NCBI GenBank assembly: GCA_015472025.1
Contig: BNHL01000001.1
Span: forward strand, 620,001-684,000
Length of the DNA stretch: 64,000 bases
Direction of reading: 5' to 3'
Source of the DNA: Cytophagales bacterium WSM2-2
GTDB lineage: Bacteria > Bacteroidota > Bacteroidia > Cytophagales > Cyclobacteriaceae
Shown piece by piece: positions 41,268-50,742 of this stretch. Numbering within the stretch: the stretch's first letter is position 1; the number at the start of each line of letters is the position of its first letter. The notes beneath the pieces were generated by a model, which saw nothing but the letters and a program-made list of their open reading frames with translations, had not been told where the DNA came from and made no database searches. A program made the position numbers and the translations under genes.

Positions 41268-42134
41268 ATGACTGCTACGACAACAGCGCCTTTGGTGGTT
41301 GAACGCTTATTCAACGCACCCGTAGAAAAAGTCTGGAGTGCGATCACTGACAAAAAACAGATGAAGATCTGGTATTTTGACCTTGCTGAATTTAAGGCCG
41401 AAGTCGGTTTTGAATTCCAATTCAAAGGCGGCCCGGATGATCGCGTCTATTTGCACTTGTGCCAAGTGACTGAAGTAATTCCATTCAAGAAGTTGACTTA
41501 CAGCTGGCGATATGATGGATATGAAGGCAATTCATTTGTGACCTTCGAATTGTCGGCACAGGGAAACAAAACACGTTTGAAGCTTACACACGATGGATTG
41601 GAAACCTTCCCTGCCAGTCCTTCGGATTTTGCAAGAGCAAATTTCGAAGAAGGTTGGAATTACATTGTCAATACTTCGTTGAGGAATTATTTGAATCCGG
41701 ATTACCAAACCAGTGCAGTCACAAAAGCTTCTGCGAAGACAATTTTCGACAGTCTCACTTCAGGGATCACCAACTGGTGGACTTCCCAGGTTGAAGGTAC
41801 AAGCAAAATCAACGGGGACATCTTTACAGTGCATTTTGGGAAAACATTCAAAACGTTCAGAGTAGAGGAAGCCGTGCCTGAAAAAAAAGTAGTTTGGGTG
41901 TGCCTTGACGCATTTATCGATTCAGCTTCTCTGGTTGACAAGCATGAATGGAAGGACACTAAAGTAGTTTGGGAAATCACTCCGGATGGAAATTCTTCAA
42001 AACTTACCCTAACGCACGTTGGCCTCAACGCTGAAGTGGAGTGCTACCAAATATGCGAAAAGGGATGGAACTATTATTTCAAGGAGAGCCTGCTCCAACT
42101 TCTGGATTCAGGAAAAGGAAATCCATCAAATTAA
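41268..42134 (+). CDS. tandem AHSA1/SRPBCC protein (two domains)
   Basis: The protein has 288 residues containing two related domains: residues about 5-145 (V-V-E-R-L-F-N-A-P-V-E-K-V-W-S-A-I-T, F-E-E-G-W-N-Y-I-V) and about 160-285 (I-T-N-W-W-T-S-Q-V-E-G, C-E-K-G-W-N-Y-Y-F-K-E-S-L). The repeated G-W-N-Y marks internal duplication. It closes the ArsR/AHSA1/RibD-C operon and is followed by a strong terminator. Two ligand cavities in one chain suggest binding of a larger or paired substrate (inference). Confidence 0.9.
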   Translation: MTATTTAPLVVERLFNAPVEKVWSAITDKKQMKIWYFDLAEFKAEVGFEFQFKGGPDDRVYLHLCQVTEVIPFKKLTYSWRYDGYEGNSFVTFELSAQGNKTRLKLTHDGLETFPASPSDFARANFEEGWNYIVNTSLRNYLNPDYQTSAVTKASAKTIFDSLTSGITNWWTSQVEGTSKINGDIFTVHFGKTFKTFRVEEAVPEKKVVWVCLDAFIDSASLVDKHEWKDTKVVWEITPDGNSSKLTLTHVGLNAEVECYQICEKGWNYYFKESLLQLLDSGKGNPSN

Positions 42135-42155
42135 ATTATCAGGATAAGAGAATGT

Positions 42156-42184
42156 AAGGAGTGGTCACTCACTCCTTTTTTTAC
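42156..42184 (+). terminator. Rho-independent terminator of the ArsR/AHSA1 operon
   Basis: Perfect 8-bp stem AAGGAGTG / CACTCCTT, loop GTCACT, followed by seven T. Starts 22 bases after the stop codon of the double-domain AHSA1 gene. Confidence 0.9.
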
Positions 42185-42330
42185 TTTAAAAAAATCTTAG
42201 ATTTTATTAAAAAATCTATAATCTGAATGAATTTCCAATGGAGATTCTGTAACGACCGGATAACCCTTAAAACATACCACTCGCATATTGAAAATCATAT
42301 TATCTTGCATCAAATTGGTTTATAGTATCG

Positions 42331-44817
42331 ATGCGGTTTTTTACTCCTTTAATCTTACTATTCTTCCTTGCATTTTCCGCTCTTGGGCAGGAAACGATCG
42401 TTACCGGCAAAATTACCGATGCTGCCACTGGTGATCCGATCCCATATGTAAACGTTGTCTTTAATGGCACGGGGGATGGTGTTACAACCAATTTTGAGGG
42501 GCATTTTCGCTTGCGCACGCTTGCCAAAGTCGATTCAATAACAGCTTCCTTTGTAGGCTACATCACGGTAAAGAAAGCCGTAGTGCGAGGTACCACGCAA
42601 GTAATCAATTTCCAGTTCCAGGAGGCCGTCACCCAATTACACGAAGTAGTCGTTACTCCGGGCATAAATCCGGCCTTTGCCATAATGCGAAATGTCATTG
42701 CGAATAAAAATAAAAATGACAAGCGCAGTCTGAATGCCTACGAATACGATGCCTACTCGAAGATGGAGTTGGATATCGATCATATTACCGAGAAGTTCAG
42801 GAAGCGCAAAGTGATGAAGAAAATCGCTAGTGTTCTGGATAGTGTCCAGCGAATTGCGGGCGAGGACGGAAAGCCTATTTTACCACTTTTCATCACTGAG
42901 TCTGTTTCCAAATTCTACTTCCGCGAAAATCCCAGCCTGAAAAAAGAAATCGTTGAAAAAAGTAAGATCAGTGGAGTTGGTGTACAAGACGGAACTATGC
43001 TCACGCAATTAATCGGTTCGTCTCTTCAGGAGTACAATTTCTACCAGAACTGGTTGAGTATCCTTCGCAAAGAATTTGTGTCGCCCATCGCTGACGGCTG
43101 GCGCCTCTATTATAAATACGATCTCATGGATAGCATGTACATCGATAAGGATTACTGCTACAAAATCGATTTCTATCCCCAAAGTCCTGAGCAATTGGCT
43201 TTCACAGGGTCTATGTGGATCACCAAAAACGAATTTGCTGTCAAGCAAATCGATGCTACAGTCAGCAACCAATCGGATGTCAATTTTATTGACCGGATAA
43301 AGATTCAGCAGGAGCTAACGCCTACAGTTGAAGGTCCGTGGATGCCGACTAAAAACCGTGTGCTCATCGACATTGGAAATATGTCCGCCAACTCAGCGGG
43401 TATGATTGCCAAATTCTATACAAGCAAAAAGAATATAGTTACCGGAAAACCTCGTCCTGCGTCATTTTACGAACAGCAGATTGAAGTGAAAGAGGACGCC
43501 CGGATGTTTGAAGACGAAAAATACTGGGACACACTGCGCCATGAACCGCTGAGTGCTACCGAAAAAAATGTGTACAAAATGATTGACACATTGAAGAATA
43601 TCCCAATGGTTAAAACCTATGCAGATATTGTTCAGATAATCATTGACGGACACGTGAACCTCGGCAAAGTTAAATTGGGTCCGTACCTGAGCACATTTGC
43701 CTGGAATACCGTAGAAGGGTTCAGAGTTCAAGCCGGTTTCAAAACTACATATCAAATGAGCAAGCACTGGATTTACCAGGGCTATGGTGCTTACGGCTTT
43801 GATGACGATCGACCGAAATTCCAATTGCAGGCGACACGCGTACTTTCCACCAAACGATGGACGAGTTTCACTTTGCGCGCGCGCAGCGATATCATGCGTA
43901 TTGGCGTTGATGACGAATCGCAAGCTATCAATTCACTTTTCCGGTCTGCGACCCGATGGGGTAACATTAGAAGAGGGTTTTATTTCAACGAGGCTTATGC
44001 CTCATTTCAGTCGGAGATTTTCAGGGGGTTCACGCAAAGGGTTTCCTATAGGCACCGTTCCTTCACACCGACATTTGAATTCGGCTACAAGGATATTGAT
44101 GACAACACAAAGATTTACGACAACTTCAATTACGCGGAAGTAGTCATGGAGTCACGGTATGCACCTGATGAACTCTTCATTAAGAATCACAACGAACGGG
44201 TCAGCGTGGGGACCTTCAAAAAACCTGTAATCGTTTTTCGCTACACTCGAGGCCTGAAGAGCCTCGGAAGCCATTTTGATTACGATAAAATATTCATGAG
44301 TGTTTCGAAACGCGTGCGTATGGGCCCGTTGGGTATGGGTCGGTTTACTTTGTCAGGAGAGCATATTTTTAATGATCTCCCCTATCCTTTGCTGGCAGTT
44401 CACCTCGGTAACAGATCTCACGTTTATACTCCTATCACCTATAACCTGATGAATTTTGGGGAATTTGTGAGTGATCAATATGCTTCATTGAACTATCAGC
44501 AATTTTTAGATGGATTTTTGTTGAACCGCCTTCCCTTAATTCACAAACTGAAATGGCGCTTTGTAGCCACCGGCAACGTTATTTTTGGCGGAATGCGCAA
44601 GAGTAATCAGGATCTCATCTCAGAATATACTCCGGCTGGTAAGCTTTGCCAGCCAACAGGCTACCTTACTTATGGAAAGCCGTATGTTGAAGTTGGTTAT
44701 GGAGTTGAGAATATTTTCCATTTTTTACGTGTAGACTTCGTCCACCGTCTCACCTATCTCGACCGCCCCAATACAAGAAGCTTTGGCGTCCTGTTTACTG
44801 CACAGCTGAAGCTGTAG
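42331..44817 (+). CDS. DUF5686/carboxypeptidase-regulatory-like outer-membrane protein
   Basis: The protein has 828 residues: signal peptide (F-L-A-F-S-A-L-G-Q), a carboxypeptidase-regulatory domain at about 23-110 (V-T-G-K-I-T-D-A-A-T-G-D-P-I-P-Y-V-N-V) ending in the linker V-V-V-T-P-G-I-N-P-A, then the DUF5686 region and a long C-terminal barrel ending in F-T-A-Q-L-K-L. It resembles TonB-dependent receptors but has no plug domain; DUF5686 proteins are surface barrels of unknown role. Monocistronic, 52 bases before the DUF1223 gene. Confidence 0.9.
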   Translation: MRFFTPLILLFFLAFSALGQETIVTGKITDAATGDPIPYVNVVFNGTGDGVTTNFEGHFRLRTLAKVDSITASFVGYITVKKAVVRGTTQVINFQFQEAVTQLHEVVVTPGINPAFAIMRNVIANKNKNDKRSLNAYEYDAYSKMELDIDHITEKFRKRKVMKKIASVLDSVQRIAGEDGKPILPLFITESVSKFYFRENPSLKKEIVEKSKISGVGVQDGTMLTQLIGSSLQEYNFYQNWLSILRKEFVSPIADGWRLYYKYDLMDSMYIDKDYCYKIDFYPQSPEQLAFTGSMWITKNEFAVKQIDATVSNQSDVNFIDRIKIQQELTPTVEGPWMPTKNRVLIDIGNMSANSAGMIAKFYTSKKNIVTGKPRPASFYEQQIEVKEDARMFEDEKYWDTLRHEPLSATEKNVYKMIDTLKNIPMVKTYADIVQIIIDGHVNLGKVKLGPYLSTFAWNTVEGFRVQAGFKTTYQMSKHWIYQGYGAYGFDDDRPKFQLQATRVLSTKRWTSFTLRARSDIMRIGVDDESQAINSLFRSATRWGNIRRGFYFNEAYASFQSEIFRGFTQRVSYRHRSFTPTFEFGYKDIDDNTKIYDNFNYAEVVMESRYAPDELFIKNHNERVSVGTFKKPVIVFRYTRGLKSLGSHFDYDKIFMSVSKRVRMGPLGMGRFTLSGEHIFNDLPYPLLAVHLGNRSHVYTPITYNLMNFGEFVSDQYASLNYQQFLDGFLLNRLPLIHKLKWRFVATGNVIFGGMRKSNQDLISEYTPAGKLCQPTGYLTYGKPYVEVGYGVENIFHFLRVDFVHRLTYLDRPNTRSFGVLFTAQLKL

Positions 44818-44869
44818 CATATGTCTTGATCTGGACAAAATCTGTACTGCGACTACGTTAACTTGTGGT

Positions 44870-45577
44870 ATGAAAATTCTTCTCGTATTTATTTTTTGCA
44901 CAGCAATAAAAATGGCGATGGCCCAAAATGTGGTCCTTGTCGAATTATTTACTTCTCAGGGATGCTCCAGCTGTCCTGCGGCCGATGAAAATCTGGCTGA
45001 GATCGTTGAACAGGCTACTCAACGAGGCCACCAGGTTTATGGTTTGTCGTTTCATGTTGACTATTGGAACTACATCGGATGGAAAGATCCTTACAGCAAA
45101 GCCGAATTTACAGCCCGTCAAAGAAAGTACAGTTCAATCATGATGTCAGAGGGCGTCTACACTCCACAAATGATTATCAATGGCAGAGCTGAATTTGTTG
45201 GGTCAAATAAAAGAATCAGCTCACAAGAAATTGAGAAAGCTCTCCAGCAGAAAATGAGCTACCAGATTACGCTGGGGGAAGTAAATCAGCAAAACGGGAA
45301 AATCTCCGTTGCCTATTCGCTTGACAAGGCTCCCACCAACGAGGTGATAAATTTAGCGCTAGTTCAGAGCAATATATCAAATGACGTAACTGCGGGAGAA
45401 AATTCTGGGAAGAACCTGACTCACCGAAACGTAGTGCGTTCTCTCACATCGCTTCCCGCACAAAAAATGGGGATGATTGAAGTAGACGTCCCATCGAATA
45501 TTACCTTTAACACGGTGATTCTGTTTGTACAAGATAGCCAATGGCACATCTCGGGAGCTGTAGGTAAAGCTCGATAG
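44870..45577 (+). CDS. DUF1223 secreted thioredoxin-fold protein
   Basis: The protein has 235 residues with a signal peptide ending M-A-M-A-Q. The family core is V-L-V-E-L-F-T-S-Q-G-C-S-S-C-P-A-A-D with a C-x-x-C redox pair, then Y-G-L-S-F-H-V-D-Y-W-N-Y-I-G-W-K-D and Y-T-P-Q-M-I-I-N-G. DUF1223 proteins are periplasmic, and a thiol or disulfide role is inferred from the motif. 55 bases before the BamA-like gene, possibly the same transcript. Confidence 0.92.
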   Translation: MKILLVFIFCTAIKMAMAQNVVLVELFTSQGCSSCPAADENLAEIVEQATQRGHQVYGLSFHVDYWNYIGWKDPYSKAEFTARQRKYSSIMMSEGVYTPQMIINGRAEFVGSNKRISSQEIEKALQQKMSYQITLGEVNQQNGKISVAYSLDKAPTNEVINLALVQSNISNDVTAGENSGKNLTHRNVVRSLTSLPAQKMGMIEVDVPSNITFNTVILFVQDSQWHISGAVGKAR

Positions 45578-45632
45578 CGTTTAGATATTCCTCACGATAA
45601 GTTTAATTCAATTCTTTTGAATAATTTGCTAC

Positions 45633-46757
45633 TTGAAGTGTTCTGGCATTTTGAAAAAGATATTTGTAATTGCCTTACTTATAGTATCGCCTTCCCTTGA
45701 AGCGCAGAAAAAATTCCGTTTTTGGTCGGACACTTCCAAAAATGATCGAAAAATAATCCTTCCCATTGCCGTTTATACGCCCGAGACGCATGTTGGCATT
45801 GGAGTATTGGGTATTAAACTGTGGAAAAACCTGGATGAGGGGAACGAAACAAGAACTTCCAATGCCGAACTCGTTGGTTTATACACCAGTCGCCAGCAAC
45901 TGATCCTGATTCCCCGTTATACCATCTTCACGAAAGGTGAAAAATATCTCTTTGAAGGATTTGGGGAGGAACTAATCGGGTTTCGTGATTTCTATTTTGG
46001 ACGGGGAGACAATACGCCTATCAGCAATCGCGAAAAAATAACATACGATGTCTTGGGTTGGGAGAATCGCATTGGGCGAAAAATCTTCAGACGCGAAAAA
46101 TTATTTCTGGGACTTGAGACCCGGGCAATTCAATACTACAACATTCAACGGCAGCCAAACGGAGAGCTAGATACTACGCGGGTCACCGGCTATCAGGGCT
46201 CATCATCGATCGGGTTAGGTCCGGCCCTTACCTGGGATAAGCGTGATAATGTCGTGAACCCAAGCAAAGGCTTTTATTGGGACCTGAGGTATTCTGTTTA
46301 TTCCAAGTCTTTGGGGGGTACGGTGAATTATCACCGAATACTGATCGACTTCCGGAAATACTTTACCATGAATCCTGCCAAGAGGCACATCCTCGCTTTC
46401 GAGCTGTTTGGCAATTTTGTGAAAGGCGATGCTCCATTTAAAGAATTGGCAGAGCTTGGCGGGCCGCGAATTATGAGGGGATATTACCGTGGCCGCTATC
46501 GCGACAATTACCTCACCGCTTTCCAGGCAGAGTACCGGATGCCGGTTTACAAAAGGATCGGAATTGTAGCTTTTGCAGGCTTGGGCAAGTCATACAATCC
46601 CAAGGAAGTAGATTTGAACGATCTCCACTATTCGCTTGGTGCCGGTATCAGGGCGAACATCAATAAAAGAGAACGGCTCAATCTTCGTCTGGACTATGCT
46701 TACGGTGACCCGGATCGCATTGGTTATTTTTACCTCGGATTCGCCGAGAGTTTCTAG
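45633..46757 (+). CDS. BamA/TamA-type surface-antigen barrel protein
   Basis: The reading frame has only TTG starts: 45633 (374 residues) or 45651 (368 residues, M-K-K-I-F-V-I-A-L-L-I-V-S-P); the second gives a cleaner signal peptide, so the exact start is uncertain. The C-terminal D15-type barrel is indicated by G-P-A-L-T-W-D-K-R-D-N-V-V-N-P-S-K-G, the lid-loop motif R-G-Y-Y-R-G-R-Y-R-D, and the last strand ending G-F-A-E-S-F. POTRA domains are missing, as in small two-domain members. Role in secretion or insertion unknown. Confidence 0.85.
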   Translation: MKCSGILKKIFVIALLIVSPSLEAQKKFRFWSDTSKNDRKIILPIAVYTPETHVGIGVLGIKLWKNLDEGNETRTSNAELVGLYTSRQQLILIPRYTIFTKGEKYLFEGFGEELIGFRDFYFGRGDNTPISNREKITYDVLGWENRIGRKIFRREKLFLGLETRAIQYYNIQRQPNGELDTTRVTGYQGSSSIGLGPALTWDKRDNVVNPSKGFYWDLRYSVYSKSLGGTVNYHRILIDFRKYFTMNPAKRHILAFELFGNFVKGDAPFKELAELGGPRIMRGYYRGRYRDNYLTAFQAEYRMPVYKRIGIVAFAGLGKSYNPKEVDLNDLHYSLGAGIRANINKRERLNLRLDYAYGDPDRIGYFYLGFAESF

Positions 46758-46862
46758 GTCTACCTAAATGTGGTATTTTTCTGTTCCTGCGTTGAAAAGT
46801 ATCCCAACCGCTGAACCCAAATACTTTTCCATATTTCGGGACACCTGTTGTATCTTGCCAAG

Positions 46863-48830
46863 ATGAGTTTTGGTTATCCAGCATTTCTTTGGGCACTCTT
46901 CGCCCTTACCATACCAGTCATCATCCATCTTTTCAATTTTAGAAAGACCACACGTATTTACTTTTCCAATACCCGGTTCTTAAAGCAGGTAAAGGAAGAG
47001 ACAACTCAAAAAAGAAGGCTTAAGCAATACCTGGTCCTCGCGTCCAGATTACTATTCCTGTTTTTCCTGGTCCTCGCATTTGCGCAGCCATTTCTTCCTG
47101 CCAAAGAGCAGCTTGCCGACCAGCGCAGCATCGTGATTTATCTTGACAATTCACTAAGTATGTCTACTCCGGTTGCGGAAAAGACAAGAGCGCTTGATGA
47201 AGCTATCCGAATGGCTCAAGGAATTATCGACTTGTTTCCTGCGGAATCAAGGTATCAGTTGATAACGAATGATTTTGCACCATTCTCCAACTCCTTTAAA
47301 ACAAAGGCCGAAATAACAGATCTGCTTTCTCAGACGCGCTTGTCAGCTGTTAGCAGATCCGCATCCGAAGTCATTAACCGGATAAAAGAAAAAGGTGTGA
47401 CTTTGTTTTGGCTTTCGGATTTCCAAAAATCTACTATTGGTAATACCGTGTCTCCGGATTCGACTTCACAAATCCGTTTGGTGCCACTGACACTCGAGGG
47501 CTATGCCAATGTCTTTGTAGATACTGCCTACCTGGACAATCCCTTTGCAATCGGGGGTGAGAAAAACACTTTGAAAGTGGTCCTTCGGAATAACGGCAAG
47601 AAGGGAGTTGAAGGTCTTGTTACCAAACTGTCGATTAATGGAGTACAGTCTGCAGCAACGTCTGTTAATATAGAGCCTACTAGTTTTGTCGAAATCCCTT
47701 TTGATATAGCCTCAGGCCTGAAAGGCAACAACAAGGCAACTATCAATTTCAGTGACTTCCCAATCAGTTTTGATAATGATTTTTACTTCACGCTTGGTTT
47801 TTCAAAACGCATTAACGTACTCGAGATAAAAGCTGCCGGAAGCACTCAATACGTTGAAAAGGTATTCGGAAATAAGGACGTTTTCTCTTTTCGCAGCTTC
47901 ACATCCTCTAACCTCAACTACAGCCTGCTTTCTGCTGCAGACCTTGTCGTAGTGAATGGCCTGGATAAAATTGATGCTACGCTGGCGGATGCAATCAATT
48001 CCTATAAAGAACGGTACGGTGCCCTGTTGCTGCTGCCCGGTTTGCAGCCCGACCTGATTTCGTATCAAAAACTTATTTCAGCTCCACTGACAAAAGTTTC
48101 CGAAGGCGAACTAGCTGAACTTAATGCTCCTGATTTTCAAAATCCATTTTTTGCCAATGTGTTCGAAGACCGGAGCGTTTCTCTGGCCATGCCGCATGCA
48201 AGTCCTGTACTCACATGGGCAGATCGTTCGGCCATTCTTCGGTTCAAAAACAATCAACCGTTCCTCTCACAGTTTGGTAAAATATTTGTGTTGGCAAGTC
48301 CGCTGGATAAAAAATCAACTGACTTTTTTAACAACGCACTATATGTACCCGTGATGTATCGCATTGCCTCTTCCGGCAAAAAATCAGGACAATCGCTGTA
48401 CTACCCGCTGTCTTTCTCCACTGTCACAGTTCCTTCAGATAGTATTCTTGGAGAGGAGCCCGCAAAATTGATTGGGGAGCAAGAACTCATTCCTTCTCAG
48501 CGCAACATCAACGGTCAGCTTCAGCTTGAACTCCCCAAGCATTCGGTTACGGCAGGGTTTTACAATGTCATTCACCGGAAAGACACACTTGGCTTACTGG
48601 CATTTAATATCGATAAGAAGGAGTCCAACCTGAACCAGTTTTCCAATGAAGAAGCAATGGCATTCTTTGGCGGTAAACCTTCTATTTCGATTTTCAAGGC
48701 CGCTTCTGCGGAAAGCTTCTCTAATGAAGTTAAAGAGAGGTATCTGGGTAAACCTCTATGGAAATATGCCGTATTACTTGCCCTGTTTTTCCTTCTGGCT
48801 GAAGTTCTTTTGATCCGTTTTTTGAAATGA
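46863..48830 (+). CDS. BatA-domain protein with von Willebrand A-type region
   Basis: ATG at 46863 gives 655 residues; a TTG 15 bases earlier is ignored. It begins with the BatA signature M-S-F-G-Y-P-A-F-L-W-A-L-F-A-L-T-I-P-V-I-I-H-L, then R-R-L-K-Q-Y and a second helix. The vWA-like region shows I-V-I-Y-L-D-N-S-L-S-M-S (a D-x-S-x-S metal site) near 100-112. It has a C-terminal anchor helix (V-L-L-A-L-F-F-L-L-A-E). Bat proteins support envelope stress tolerance. No BatB/C/D genes adjoin. Confidence 0.9.
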   Translation: MSFGYPAFLWALFALTIPVIIHLFNFRKTTRIYFSNTRFLKQVKEETTQKRRLKQYLVLASRLLFLFFLVLAFAQPFLPAKEQLADQRSIVIYLDNSLSMSTPVAEKTRALDEAIRMAQGIIDLFPAESRYQLITNDFAPFSNSFKTKAEITDLLSQTRLSAVSRSASEVINRIKEKGVTLFWLSDFQKSTIGNTVSPDSTSQIRLVPLTLEGYANVFVDTAYLDNPFAIGGEKNTLKVVLRNNGKKGVEGLVTKLSINGVQSAATSVNIEPTSFVEIPFDIASGLKGNNKATINFSDFPISFDNDFYFTLGFSKRINVLEIKAAGSTQYVEKVFGNKDVFSFRSFTSSNLNYSLLSAADLVVVNGLDKIDATLADAINSYKERYGALLLLPGLQPDLISYQKLISAPLTKVSEGELAELNAPDFQNPFFANVFEDRSVSLAMPHASPVLTWADRSAILRFKNNQPFLSQFGKIFVLASPLDKKSTDFFNNALYVPVMYRIASSGKKSGQSLYYPLSFSTVTVPSDSILGEEPAKLIGEQELIPSQRNINGQLQLELPKHSVTAGFYNVIHRKDTLGLLAFNIDKKESNLNQFSNEEAMAFFGGKPSISIFKAASAESFSNEVKERYLGKPLWKYAVLLALFFLLAEVLLIRFLK

Positions 48831-48860
48831 TGAAAAATAATTGAGAACTTTCGGGACCGA

Positions 48861-50123
48861 ATGAGAATCCTCCTCCAATCCCCTCGAATTGTAAATACCG
48901 GGTCTCCTTTTCATTTGAAGAAAAAAAATGTGCTCATTGTCAATGGGCGTATTGCGGAAATAAGTGATAAGAATTTTCAAGCCGATAAAGTAATTGATGC
49001 TGACGGCATGATCTTAAGTGCCGGGTGGTTAGATCTGGGCACGTTTGTTGGTGATCCGGGTTTAGAGCATCGTGAGGACTTGTCATCGCTGACCAAGGCT
49101 GCGGCTGCGGGAGGGTTCACAGGTTTAGCAGTTCTACCCAATACACAGCCCACAGTACAAACAAAAAACGAGGTAAGCTATCTTACCCAATCCAACGACA
49201 ACCGTTTGGTCCAAATCCATGCACTTGCTTCTGTCACAAAAAACTGTAAAGGTGAAGAGTTGACCGACATGATTGATTTGCATGAAGCCGGTGCTGTTGC
49301 ATTTACCGACGGATTAAAACCGTTATGGCATACTGACATCTTCCTGAAATCTCTTCAATACCTTCAGAAATTTAATGGGCTGCTGATTGACCATCCCGAA
49401 GACATTTGGCTCGATCTTTTTGGCCAGATGCATGAAGGACCACAAAGTGCCTCGCTCGGATTAAAAGGGATGCCACGAATTGCGGAAGAAATTGCTGTAA
49501 GTCGCAACCTCAAATTATTGGAATACACCGGTGGCCGGCTTCATTTTGCAAAGATCTCATCTGCCAAGAGTATTAACCTGATCCGCGCTGCCAAGAAAAA
49601 AGGGTTAAATGTAAGTTGTGATGTCACCTCATTTCAGGCGCTCCTGCTCGACAATGAGTTGGAAAATTTTGATACCAACTACAAAACAAATCCTCCCCTT
49701 CGGGAAAAGAGTGATGCCGATGCAATTCTCAAGGGACTTAGTGACGACACTATTGACGTCATTTGTAGCGGGCACCTGCCTGTAGATGACGAAAGTAAAT
49801 TTCTTGAATTCGATCAGGCTGATTTTGGAATGATCAACCTTCAGACATTTGCGTCACATCTTTCCGTGCTGGCGGAAGAGACAAAATTGGAAAGCATTAT
49901 TTTGAAAGTAGCCGAGGCTCCTCGGCAGCTTCTATCTCTTGAGATTCCTAAAATCGATGTTGACGAAAAAGCCAACCTCACCCTATTTGATCCTAATTGC
50001 GAATGGGAATTCTATCCGGGAAATAATTTGTCCAAATCAAAAAACTCACCCTGGATAGGTAAAAAGCTAAAAGGCAAGGTGGTTGCCGTGTTAAATAATA
50101 ATAAGGCGAAACTGGAAGAGTAA
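48861..50123 (+). CDS. dihydroorotase homologue lacking catalytic metal ligands
   Basis: The protein has 420 residues with the cyclic amidohydrolase fold. The usual D-x-H-x-H after the G-W-L-D-L start is replaced by L-G-T-F-V-G, so both zinc-binding histidines are gone. D-H-P-E-D-I-W retains one histidine, G-R-L-H-F-A-K one more, and the usual T-D-H-A-P-H reads C-S-G-H-L-P. Catalysis is therefore unlikely. Such dead homologues are known as structural partners of aspartate transcarbamoylase, but pyrB is not here. 30 bases after the BatA gene, so probably co-transcribed. Confidence 0.88.
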   Translation: MRILLQSPRIVNTGSPFHLKKKNVLIVNGRIAEISDKNFQADKVIDADGMILSAGWLDLGTFVGDPGLEHREDLSSLTKAAAAGGFTGLAVLPNTQPTVQTKNEVSYLTQSNDNRLVQIHALASVTKNCKGEELTDMIDLHEAGAVAFTDGLKPLWHTDIFLKSLQYLQKFNGLLIDHPEDIWLDLFGQMHEGPQSASLGLKGMPRIAEEIAVSRNLKLLEYTGGRLHFAKISSAKSINLIRAAKKKGLNVSCDVTSFQALLLDNELENFDTNYKTNPPLREKSDADAILKGLSDDTIDVICSGHLPVDDESKFLEFDQADFGMINLQTFASHLSVLAEETKLESIILKVAEAPRQLLSLEIPKIDVDEKANLTLFDPNCEWEFYPGNNLSKSKNSPWIGKKLKGKVVAVLNNNKAKLEE

Positions 50124-50142
50124 ATTTAATTAACTTCCTTCT

Positions 50143-50661
50143 ATGGAAGTTCGCGAACCACTGGCCGTCTACAACAAGACCAAACTTACGGTCGAAGAAT
50201 ACCTTGAATTTGAGAATGCTTCTCCAGAAAAGCATGAGTTCTTTAAAGGCGAAGTCTTTGCAATGGCCGGAGCGGCCCCAAGACATAATGTCGTTTTTTC
50301 AAATGTTTTTGGTGATCTGGCTTATAAGCTCAAAGGAAAAATATGCCGTCCCTACGGTGGTGATTTTCGCGTTCACATTCCTGAGAATACATTGTTCACC
50401 TATCCCGATATCTCCGTTGTCTGTGGAGATATCATTTCTTCAGAGGTTGATACCAATTCTTTTCTAGGGCCGACTGTCATCATTGAAATTCTGTCTCCAT
50501 CCACAAAGGAATATGATCGCGGTGGAAAATTCGTACTCTATCGGGACATTCCTCAACTCAGAGAATATATCCTGATCGATCCCGAAGCAATTAGTGCAGA
50601 AGCTTTTCGAATCAATGAAACTAGCCATTGGGAAATTAGAACACTATCGGAAAATCGATGA
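50143..50661 (+). CDS. Uma2-family (DUF820) endonuclease-like protein, C-terminus frameshifted
   Basis: The protein has 172 residues. The PD-(D/E)xK-type nuclease core is visible: E-Y-L-E-F-E-N-A-S near the start, G-G-D-F-R-V, Y-P-D-I-S-V-V, and [13 protein letters not shown]. After H-W the frame runs into a premature stop. Skipping one G at 50630-50632 gives [17 protein letters not shown] and ends properly at TAA 50729-50731, the family's normal last strand. So the natural gene ends at 50731, and the catalytic motif is intact. Function in vivo unknown; 19 bases after the dihydroorotase-like gene. Confidence 0.85.
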   Translation: MEVREPLAVYNKTKLTVEEYLEFENASPEKHEFFKGEVFAMAGAAPRHNVVFSNVFGDLAYKLKGKICRPYGGDFRVHIPENTLFTYPDISVVCGDIISSEVDTNSFLGPTVIIEILSPSTKEYDRGGKFVLYRDIPQLREYILIDPEAISAEAFRINETSHWEIRTLSENR

Positions 50662-50742
50662 TGTCCTGAATATTCCGACTGTCAATGTTGTCCTTCCTCT
50701 GAATGAAATTTACCTGGACACTAAAATCTAATTTTTCTCGAT

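Noticed and set aside
43462-43923. 153-codon open frame antisense to the DUF5686 gene
   Set aside because: Composition and position are those of a complementary-frame shadow; the sense gene has a complete domain plan.
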